A stretch of 64,000 bases of DNA from Sphingopyxis sp. Root154 (GTDB taxonomy: Bacteria > Pseudomonadota > Alphaproteobacteria > Sphingomonadales > Sphingomonadaceae), in the NCBI RefSeq assembly GCF_001427105.1, contig NZ_LMGI01000002.1, positions 1,736,867 through 1,800,866 of the forward strand, in the 5' to 3' direction. The position numbers were made by a program, and so were the translations under genes. Below are positions 57,196 through 64,000 of this stretch, piece by piece. The notes beneath the pieces are model-generated. The model searched no databases. It saw only the letters and a list, made by a program, of their open reading frames with translations, and had not been told where the DNA came from. The number at the start of each line of letters is the position of its first letter. Position 1 is the stretch's first letter.

Positions 57196-58223
57196 GCTGC
57201 GCGATCATCGTCCTTCGCGTCCGCAGCCTCGCGATCTGCGATCATCTCCCGAGCCACTAGGAAAGCTCCGTCCGGATCGACAACAAAGCGATGCGCCTGG
57301 AATGCTTGGAGGGAATTGTAGCATCGCACCTGTTCGGGCCCAATATTTACGGGCTCTCCAGCACGGATTGCGTCGATCAGAGGACTCACCACGTCGTGTG
57401 CTTTGGCCCCTTCGACAAACTCCTTCATCTGCGCAGGTGTGATCTTTCCCTTCATCAGTGCATCGAGCGCCATGCCCTGGCCCTTGGCGATTTCTTCGTC
57501 GCGGCATTTCATGAGCTGCCCGAGGACCGCCGGGCAGTAAGCGCAAAGCATCACCTCGGAGGAAAGCGGTAGGTAAATCTGAATGTAGGGCACGCCGATG
57601 CCCAGGCCCCGCATGAAGTGCCGCTCTTCATCGCTATGGAGAACAACGGGGTGATCGCCGAGATAGAAGGTTGATCCTTCGGGCGCGACCATCAGGAAGA
57701 ACTCCTTGTCGGCGAAGTGCTTTGCATACTCGTCGAGATTGCGCACCTGATGCCGCACGTGTGCCAGCTTCAGCTTTTCTTCGTCCCACTCTTCGATTCC
57801 CTGAACCTTTCGGGGATCTAGACCCATCCGCGCGACATGGCCGATAATCTGCTGATTTAGCCGTTCCGGCAATTGCCGCATTTTCTTAGTTCGAATGAAT
57901 TGAAACGCCATCAGCAGGCAAAGATCGGATAGCTCTTCGGGCGTTCGCAGTAGACGTTTTTCTTTTCTAATACGCTCCACCAGTGGTGCGACATGACTTT
58001 CGATTCGGCAGGCAGCCGGTTCAACCGTGCCTAGATATTCTTCGTCGAGCCAAAAGTCGTTGAAGCGACGTTCGCCCATGATGTTGTCAACGGAAGTGGC
58101 AAAGTCTTTGTTCTCTATGAGATCGAGGACGCGGACGCGCTCATTTGCCGCCTCTTTCGGATCGCGGCTCAGGAAGCCTCTGAGTATTAACTTCGGCACG
58201 TAATGTTGGTGCTGCGCTGCCAT
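57192..58223 (-). CDS. DUF4238-like protein
   Basis: 343 residues. QHQHYVPKLILRGFLSRDPK at the N-terminus, the internal MAFQFIRTKKMR and the FYLGDHPVVLHSDEERHF block match the DUF4238 family as I know it. The invariant His-Tyr-Val-Pro and GDxPV motifs suggest an enzyme active site, but the activity is undescribed to my knowledge. Cytosolic, with no membrane segment. It is coupled to the PIN gene downstream, which points to a two-component toxin or defence module. No convincing ribosome-binding site precedes the ATG at 58223. Confidence 0.75.
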   Translation of the reverse strand: MAAQHQHYVPKLILRGFLSRDPKEAANERVRVLDLIENKDFATSVDNIMGERRFNDFWLDEEYLGTVEPAACRIESHVAPLVERIRKEKRLLRTPEELSDLCLLMAFQFIRTKKMRQLPERLNQQIIGHVARMGLDPRKVQGIEEWDEEKLKLAHVRHQVRNLDEYAKHFADKEFFLMVAPEGSTFYLGDHPVVLHSDEERHFMRGLGIGVPYIQIYLPLSSEVMLCAYCPAVLGQLMKCRDEEIAKGQGMALDALMKGKITPAQMKEFVEGAKAHDVVSPLIDAIRAGEPVNIGPEQVRCYNSLQAFQAHRFVVDPDGAFLVAREMIADREAADAKDDDRAA

Positions 58224-58301
58224 GCGTGAAGAATATGAAAGTAGAGTCCAAAAATCCAGACACGCCGCCGCTCCTCAAGGGTCGATCCGCCAATGCGCCT
58301 C

Positions 58302-58357
58302 GATTGGCCGGTTGTGGACTGACGGCTTCACGACGTCGAACAGCAAGATCGGCCTTT
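58302..58357. repeat. Dispersed intergenic palindromic repeat, copy 8
   Basis: GATTGGCCGGTTGTGGACTG, then ACGGCTTC, then AGATCGGCCTTTT. The left half is well conserved and the right half diverged. It lies between the DUF4238-like and KAP genes. Confidence 0.5.
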
Positions 58358-58441
58358 TGCTCCTTGGAGACGCGGGCAGGTTCGCGGCATCACCCCAAAT
58401 CGAACCATATGATTTCGTGCATTTCGAGGTGTATGTTCCAA

Positions 58442-61400
58442 TCAACCGCGCGGCCGCGGCGTTTTGGCAACGCCGAGCTGCGTTCGCAGTGCATCGATCT
58501 CCTTCGACATGCCGTCGACCTTTGCGTCGGCGTCGAGCTGCTCAGCCAGAGCCGCGCGTGTCGGCGCCGGCGCCTTCGCGATGACCGGGGCGAGGAAGGC
58601 CGAACGTGTGACAAGCCAAGCCCGACCCTCGGCTGATGGAAGAAGGCGCATGACGACATATCGCACAAGCCGGTCCGCTTCCTCGCCAAATGCTCCAAGG
58701 TCGAGCATGGCCTGACCACCCGCACTGAGAATGCCGAGCAACCCATCGGCTTCATCGACCGAAAGCAACCGATCGCGAAGGCGGCGGAGCAACATGCTGC
58801 GCTGCGCCGGGGTCAGGAATTCACCGAGCGCAAACCATTCGGCGTCGATCCCTGCGAGCGCGACGACCGGCTCGGCCAGAGCTTCGTGCAGCGGCTCGCC
58901 GATCTCGATCGCTTCGCCGAAGCTCGATCGGAAGAGGACGGCGAGGCGAGCGGCGGGCCCCCGATCGCGCACTGCGGCTGTCCAACCATGCGCATCGACA
59001 GCCATCAGCTGCGCTTCCAACGCCGCCTTCAGCCGGACACGGTCGACCGCATCGGAGCGCGCCAGGATCGACACCACAAGCAGATAGGTGGAGCCGAGAT
59101 CGAGCTTGCCAAATTCCTGCCAGAATCCCGGTCGTCCTGCGGCATCGCCAATGCTGCGGGCGAGCATCTCCGTACCGACCAGCGCCTCCAGCGCGTCGGC
59201 GCGGAGCAGAAGCCAGTCGGTATCGAAACCCTGGCTAGCTCTCTGTTCGATATCGAAGCGCACGGCGGCATCGACCAGTCTCTCGAGCGAGGGAAAGCTT
59301 TCGCGAGCATCGAGCAGCCATCCGAGCGGTGACGCGGGAAGATAGCGTGCAAGCGGCTCGCCGAGTTCTTGGGGAAGGCCCGGATGACGCGCGATAATAT
59401 CGTCCCAGGCTTCGCCGTCGGGGGCACCGAAGTCCTGCTCGCGCAGCAACATGAGCGCTAGGAGCTGGCCCATAGCCGGGACAGCCGCTTGCGCCTTCGC
59501 TTCGGCCAGCAGGCGCGCTAGGTTTCCGCCATCGAAAGCGCGCTGGATGAAGCCGGCCCCTCCCGGCGCCACGGCAAAGAGCGAGCCTAGGATTTCAATG
59601 GCCGCCATAGAGGAAAAATGCTCGAGCGAGTTTTGCTCGACGATCCCGCAGGCGAAGTCCGCGACGCCGTCCCAGTCGATCTTGCCATTGGCGTTCATCC
59701 GGATCGTCTCGGGCGCAGAGAGCGCCTTTACGACAAGAGGGACATCGTCGGCCAGATGTTCGGATTGCAGCGCTTTGGTGATCCATTCCGCGATGGACGC
59801 CGCACCGAAATCGCTTCGGATATGCGGCCGTAGCGCGGCCGGGAGGGCCATGATCAACTGGAAGAACTCATTGCCCTCGGTGGGCAGTGCCACCTCGGGC
59901 ATCGGGCGGCCTTGTGCCTCCGCCGCCCTGGCCAGCGCCTGCATGGCTTCCGAGAATTCGCGCGCGCGTTCGGAATGGACCGGGCTCGCGCCTATCGCAT
60001 CGTAGAGCTGCGCCGCAGCGCTGGCCAGAAAAGCGTTGCCGCTTGCCGCCTGCGGTGTGAGAGCCGCAAAGACATCCGGAAAATCCGAGCGCCACTGTGC
60101 AACAGGCCGCGCCTCCGGCCACATCATTTGCAACTGCCCGAGCGTATCCGCCGCCCAATATTGGTCAGCGACCGGGCTGCGCGACAAAAGCAGCGCCGCA
60201 TTGGCAATATAGGCACCGTCGAGCGCCTCGCCGCCGACATCGCGCGGCGGAGCGAGCATGAGTTCCTCGGCGACAGCGGGGGCGCCGGGGCTCGTCACGA
60301 GCCTGTCGAATTCTTCCTGGTCGAGCGCATGGATTGCGGCCACCAGCGGTTCGCCGAGCGCCGCCTGAAACGCCTTGCCTGGCTCGACGCCATAGTGGAT
60401 CGCGAGCAATTGGCGTTGCCAGTCGACACCGTGCGCATCAAGATCGGGAAACTCCAGCTTGATGAAGGCGACTGGATCGTGCGCAATGTCGTCGCGATGC
60501 GCCGCGAACAGGCTCATCGACAGAAGATGAATTTCGCCGCCCGGCCACTGTACCGCGATCGCGGCGACCATATTCACATATTTCACGAGCTTGCGCGGCG
60601 TCATACGGCGCCATGCCCATCCACGCGCGGCGACGTCATCTCCGTCTGGCTTAGCTGCATTCGCCCGCTCGAGGATCTTGGTGGTCCAGTAGATATTCGG
60701 ATCGCTGGCGAGCGTATCGAGCGCCTCGCGCATCCTTGCGGCCAGAAACTCGCGCCAGTCCGACCGAACCGGCTCGCTCACCTGGAAGGTGATATCGAAC
60801 GTCTTGTCGATAAACGCATCCGCAAGCTCGCCGGCCTCTTTCTCGTGCGACTTGGCGATCATGCGCTCGATCGCAGCACTGTCGATCGGAACGACGACCG
60901 TCGGCGCGCGCAGCCCGTCGGCCTTGAATGCCGCATTGTTGCCGAGGAAGAGGCTTCGGATGGTCCCCCAGAGCAAAATCGCATCATCCTCGCCGAGACG
61001 ATCGAGATTGTCGACCACGACGACGAGGCGACGTTCCGCCGACTTGCAGGCTGCCAGCAATTCGTTGAATGCCTCGCGGAACTCGATCGCGGTCGGGTCC
61101 GGGCTGATCTTGGTCACATTAACGGCATTTTCCACCGAATGATTGGTAAAGAGCGATAGTATCGATTCTTTCCGATGCGGGCTTCGATGGCGGGTCCAGA
61201 AAAGCTTGTGCCGGAGGAACCGGCGCCCGTCGCGGACCTTCAAGCTATAGCGCCAGGGGCGCCAGCAGATATAGAAGGCAATCGCCACGAACATGGGAGC
61301 CGCGACGCACAATATTGCGAGCAGCAGCACCTTCCAAGCCATGGCTTCGGGTTTTGTGCCAAAGACCTTGTCCACGAGGTCGAAATCGAGCAGCGCAAGG

Positions 61401-61867
61401 CCGACGGGCACCAAGGCGAGCGACGAAAACAGCCATTTCCCGGTCGGAGAGAGGTGCCGCGTCGTGTCGGTCACCGTCTCCTCCGAACGCCCGGCGAGCT
61501 CCGCCAACCGGACATTCCAATGGTCGCGATCGATCACTCCGGGGATTGTCTCGAGATCGGCAATCAGCTCTTCGAGGAAGGCACGGCGCGGCGGATCGTT
61601 CTGGTGAAGCCAGGCATCATAGGTAAAGACATGGATGGGGCCTTCGCCGGCCGACGGCTCGAGCTCTTCCCGAATGGCGTGGACGACGGTACTCTTCCCC
61701 GTACCCCATCCTCCAAGCAGGCCAACCACATTGATGTTGTCGGCCTCGCGGATCACGCGCGAAACAGCGCCAGCGACACGCGAATGCGATCCGAAGGCGT
61801 CCGCCTCGGCCGGTTGATCGGCAAGAAATGAAATCCTGGGCCGCGCGCCCTCACTGTTGTCGGTCAT
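58442..61867 (-). CDS. KAP-family P-loop NTPase with two membrane segments
   Basis: 1141 residues. Walker A is GLLGGWGTGKSTVV near residues 49-62 and Walker B is RRLVVVVDNLDRLGEDD. Between them lie two hydrophobic helices (LFSSLALVPVGLALLDF and VLLLAILCVAAPMFVAIAF), the hallmark of KAP NTPases, which anchor the ATPase domain to the inner face of the membrane. A C-terminal region of about 600 residues is helical (repeat-like EALxAL patterns) and not recognised. KAP proteins occur in phage-defence and plasmid contexts. It starts 392 bp from the divergent sigma-factor gene. Confidence 0.88.
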   Translation of the reverse strand: MTDNSEGARPRISFLADQPAEADAFGSHSRVAGAVSRVIREADNINVVGLLGGWGTGKSTVVHAIREELEPSAGEGPIHVFTYDAWLHQNDPPRRAFLEELIADLETIPGVIDRDHWNVRLAELAGRSEETVTDTTRHLSPTGKWLFSSLALVPVGLALLDFDLVDKVFGTKPEAMAWKVLLLAILCVAAPMFVAIAFYICWRPWRYSLKVRDGRRFLRHKLFWTRHRSPHRKESILSLFTNHSVENAVNVTKISPDPTAIEFREAFNELLAACKSAERRLVVVVDNLDRLGEDDAILLWGTIRSLFLGNNAAFKADGLRAPTVVVPIDSAAIERMIAKSHEKEAGELADAFIDKTFDITFQVSEPVRSDWREFLAARMREALDTLASDPNIYWTTKILERANAAKPDGDDVAARGWAWRRMTPRKLVKYVNMVAAIAVQWPGGEIHLLSMSLFAAHRDDIAHDPVAFIKLEFPDLDAHGVDWQRQLLAIHYGVEPGKAFQAALGEPLVAAIHALDQEEFDRLVTSPGAPAVAEELMLAPPRDVGGEALDGAYIANAALLLSRSPVADQYWAADTLGQLQMMWPEARPVAQWRSDFPDVFAALTPQAASGNAFLASAAAQLYDAIGASPVHSERAREFSEAMQALARAAEAQGRPMPEVALPTEGNEFFQLIMALPAALRPHIRSDFGAASIAEWITKALQSEHLADDVPLVVKALSAPETIRMNANGKIDWDGVADFACGIVEQNSLEHFSSMAAIEILGSLFAVAPGGAGFIQRAFDGGNLARLLAEAKAQAAVPAMGQLLALMLLREQDFGAPDGEAWDDIIARHPGLPQELGEPLARYLPASPLGWLLDARESFPSLERLVDAAVRFDIEQRASQGFDTDWLLLRADALEALVGTEMLARSIGDAAGRPGFWQEFGKLDLGSTYLLVVSILARSDAVDRVRLKAALEAQLMAVDAHGWTAAVRDRGPAARLAVLFRSSFGEAIEIGEPLHEALAEPVVALAGIDAEWFALGEFLTPAQRSMLLRRLRDRLLSVDEADGLLGILSAGGQAMLDLGAFGEEADRLVRYVVMRLLPSAEGRAWLVTRSAFLAPVIAKAPAPTRAALAEQLDADAKVDGMSKEIDALRTQLGVAKTPRPRG

Positions 61868-62259
61868 GCCCCTCCCCCTTATGTGCCCACAATCTTCGCT
61901 GCGCGGCGATCGACATATAGGGTCAGACTGGCGATTGATAAAGGCGATGTCGCGCGCAGCGCCTTTCAGCCCTCAAAAAAACGCTTCCGAAACGGAGCAA
62001 TCAGGAACTGGTACAGAATTTCGGATGCCAGCCAGTGGGTTTTTGCAGTCCTAGTGCACCCCAGCCTTGGCCGATGTCGGACTGGCAGCTTTTGGGTAGT
62101 ACCAGTGAAATCCGACCTTTGTTCAGATTCCTTTGGGGCGTTAATCCGACCGGACCTTTATCTTTTGTTGTGATACCGTCTCCCCTCTGTGATGCTGTCG
62201 CCGCCTACGCGGTAGGCGATTGTGTCGCGCGGCCTGCTCGCCGGGCCAAAGGGGGGCAC
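61868..62259. other. Divergent control region between KAP NTPase and sigma factor genes
   Basis: About 390 bp. It contains a diverged copy of the dispersed repeat (62067-62130) and AT-rich stretches around 61970-62000 and 62150-62180 that could serve as promoters. The sigma-factor frame is open back to 62035 but encodes no conserved sequence there. Confidence 0.45.
62067..62130. repeat. Dispersed intergenic palindromic repeat, copy 9
   Basis: TTGGCCGATGTCGGACTGGC, then AGCTTTTGGGTAGTACCAGT, then a weak right arm. It lies inside the control region of the sigma-factor/NERD operon. Confidence 0.5.
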
Positions 62260-63471
62260 GTGGAAAATGCGGAATTGGGCGCAGGAGACGGCTTAGACGT
62301 CGACCGCGTCGCGGAAGAAGACGACGACGACCTGATCGAGCTTCTCTCCGAAGGAGATGAGGTAGATTCGGACGACTTCGCGAAGATCGTTCGACCGGAT
62401 TTCGTCGCGAAGGCGTTCAAGGCCCTTTCTGCCGACGCGCAGAGAGGGGGAGGATCGCTTGCGCGTAGCGATGTGAACCGCACCTACCTACGCCGGAAGC
62501 TGTCGATCGCCGAGTGTGTCGAGATCGAGACCCTTTTGGCCTCGGCTGGCCATCCCATCGTCGAAGAGGAAGAGGAAGCATTAGATCAGGGAAGCGAAGG
62601 TCCCGAAAAAGGCCGGCGAAAGTATCGCTATCTGAATGAGGTCGAAGAGCGGGAGCTCGGTCGTCGGATACAACTGTCGCTTCAACTGCCAGAAGATACG
62701 GCCGGCCTTGACGCGGCCTATGTTACGCGCGTGCGCGCGGATGCTGATAAGGCGAGAGCAACGTTCGTCGCTGGGAACCTTCGGTATGTCGAAATGCTCG
62801 CGCGCCGTCGGGGCCGCAAGAAGCACCTTTCGCTCGAGGATCTCGTCCAAGAGGGCGTCATCGGTCTGATGCGAGCAACAGACTTGTATGATCCAGAACG
62901 CGGGTTCCGTTTCAAGACTTATGCGACGTGGTGGATCGAGCAGCGAATCCGCCGGGCGATAGCGGATGGTGACCGATTGGTGCGGCTTCCCGTTCATCTT
63001 CAGGAGAAGATGACCTGGATCAGGCGCGCCGAGGCCAGATTGACTCTGGCCAACGGAAAATCTCCGACATCAGATGAGCTTGCGACAGCGCTAGGGATAG
63101 ACTCCGAACGCTTGATGAAGCTGCTTTGGCGAGTGCAGGCGACGGACTGCATCGAAGGGGACGCACCGATCGGCGAAGACACAACCCTGCTCGCTCTCGC
63201 GGCCGACCCCGCAGAATCGGCTTTCGACATTGTCTCCTATCGGGAACTGCAAGAACGCTTCAGTGACATCCTGACGACGCTGACCCCCCGCGAGGAGCGG
63301 GTGTTGCGGATGCGCTTCGGCATAGGCTTGGACCGAGACCATACCCTTGAGAGCGTCGGACAAGAGTATAGCGTCACACGGGAACGGATTCGTCAGATCG
63401 AAGCGAAAGCGCTTGGCAAACTACGCCATTTCGTTCGGAGCACGCGCCTCCGCGGGTTCTTGGACAGCTGA
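62260..63471 (+). CDS. Large sigma-70-family RNA polymerase sigma factor in a defence-like island
   Basis: About 403 residues from the GTG at 62260 (VENAELGAGD), preceded by a G-rich tract; no better start is in frame. The N-terminal 110 residues are acidic and unconserved. Region 2: NLRYVEMLARRRGRKKHLSL, then EDLVQEGVIGLMRATDLYDP and KTYATWWIEQRIRRAI. Region 3: LVRLPVHLQEKMTWIRRAEA. Region 4: LTPREERVLRMRFGIGLDRD, then SVTRERIRQIEAKALGKLRH. It has all promoter-recognition regions of a group 2/3 sigma factor, not the usual small ECF type. The stop is immediately followed by the ATG of the NERD gene (TGAATG). Confidence 0.85.
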   Translation: MENAELGAGDGLDVDRVAEEDDDDLIELLSEGDEVDSDDFAKIVRPDFVAKAFKALSADAQRGGGSLARSDVNRTYLRRKLSIAECVEIETLLASAGHPIVEEEEEALDQGSEGPEKGRRKYRYLNEVEERELGRRIQLSLQLPEDTAGLDAAYVTRVRADADKARATFVAGNLRYVEMLARRRGRKKHLSLEDLVQEGVIGLMRATDLYDPERGFRFKTYATWWIEQRIRRAIADGDRLVRLPVHLQEKMTWIRRAEARLTLANGKSPTSDELATALGIDSERLMKLLWRVQATDCIEGDAPIGEDTTLLALAADPAESAFDIVSYRELQERFSDILTTLTPREERVLRMRFGIGLDRDHTLESVGQEYSVTRERIRQIEAKALGKLRHFVRSTRLRGFLDS

Positions 63472-64000
63472 ATGGCGCGGTATATCGGCCTCGGCTCTGA
63501 CCAACCCATCGAGGATTCCGAACGCAGGGTCGCGGAGGCTTTGCGCCGGCTCCCCGACGGGTGGGTCGTATTGCATCACGTCAGCTGGCAATCGAAGCGC
63601 GGCGGCCGCCAAGGCGACGGCGAGGCGGATTTCATCGTCCTCCACCCCCGCAAAGGCGTGATCGTTCTTGAAGTGAAGGGAGGTGGCATCGACGTCGATC
63701 GCGGCCGTTGGATCACCACAGATCGCTTCGGGAAACGCCATGACATCAAGAATCCTTATGAACAGGCGACAGCTTCGAAGCATGCGCTGGTCGGATGGCT
63801 CCGCGACCATGGTCTGGGTGCACGCGTGCGCGTCGGCCATGCGGTGGTCTTCCCACACATGGACGCTGTTCCATCGGTCGGCCCGGTTGCACCCTCACAG
63901 ATCACCATCTCCAAGACGGACCTTTTGGACATCGGCGGCGCCATAGCGCGCTGCTTGGCTCACTGGTCGCTCGAAGCGAACCTTCCTCCGAAAGACGTAG
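63472..64000 (+). CDS. NERD-domain nuclease-related protein, N-terminal part, cut by window end
   Basis: 176 residues are visible and the frame is open to the window end. The NERD nuclease core is present: GQGDGEADF-like spacing (GEADFIVLHP, with acidic ligands) and VIVLEVKGGGIDVDRGRW (ExK motif), then NPYEQATASKHALVGWLRDH and VGHAVVFPHM. Many NERD proteins of this length continue into a UvrD/DEAD helicase; that cannot be seen here. The ATG at 63472 directly follows the sigma-factor stop, so the two are coupled. Likely a DNA nuclease acting in defence or repair. Confidence 0.82.
   Translation, partial: MARYIGLGSDQPIEDSERRVAEALRRLPDGWVVLHHVSWQSKRGGRQGDGEADFIVLHPRKGVIVLEVKGGGIDVDRGRWITTDRFGKRHDIKNPYEQATASKHALVGWLRDHGLGARVRVGHAVVFPHMDAVPSVGPVAPSQITISKTDLLDIGGAIARCLAHWSLEANLPPKDV

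Noticed and set aside
62035..62259. Extended N-terminus of the sigma factor from the ATG at 62035
   Set aside because: This part overlaps the intergenic repeat and encodes no conserved sequence; GTG at 62260 is a better start.

Overview
This GC-rich window looks like chromosomal accessory DNA from a sphingomonad-type alphaproteobacterium. The grounds are small families I associate with that group (DUF6118-, DUF6771- and DUF6961-like proteins), a Ti-type TraA relaxase with TraC/TraD-like proteins, a TonB-dependent receptor, and very large autotransporters. No database was consulted, so the taxonomy is inference. I saw no rRNA, tRNA or CRISPR array.

Layout. (1) 1-9.4 kb: the edge and transfer module of an integrative/conjugative element. 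It holds the C-terminus of a P4-type integrase, an AlpA-like regulator, an MNT-HEPN protein, a degenerate nucleotidyltransferase overlapping two sigma-factor-like genes, a MucR/Ros regulator, small conjugation proteins, a probable MobQ-type oriT, the TraA relaxase and a DUF6118-like membrane protein. (2) 9.4-20 kb: a minus-strand type I secretion locus. Its order is Cys-rich exported protein, trypsin-like RTX protease, GT1-type glycosyltransferase, HlyB-like ABC exporter, HlyD-like adaptor. It is followed by an AT-richer gene-free stretch and a second small tyrosine recombinase (20.9-21.6 kb). (3) 21.7-45 kb: two large autotransporters (about 4731 and 1912 residues) built from related beta-helix modules, with small genes between them (DUF6961-like, VOC, PRC-barrel-like) and an AraC regulator. 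(4) 45-56.2 kb: a catabolic/uptake regulon. On the minus strand are two SDRs, an MDR-family reductase, an FAH-family enzyme, a zinc dehydrogenase, a VOC protein and an Atg22/UMF1-like transporter. On the plus strand are a lipocalin-like protein, a TonB receptor, a beta-lactamase-fold hydrolase and a TetR regulator. Three near-identical 21-bp palindromes sit at its promoters and tie it together. (5) 56.3-64 kb: a defence-like island with a PIN protein and DUF4238-like partner, a KAP-type membrane P-loop NTPase, and a large sigma-70 factor directly abutting a NERD-nuclease gene that runs off the window.

The most promising leads for undescribed biology are the sigma factor/NERD pair with its divergent KAP NTPase, the DUF4238-PIN cassette, the protease-glycosyltransferase-T1SS locus, and the degenerate nucleotidyltransferase/twin-sigma overlap. 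A dispersed, degenerate palindromic repeat occurs in at least nine intergenic places. Two genes (glycosyltransferase and serine hydrolase) lack any ATG/GTG/TTG that would include their family-like N-termini.
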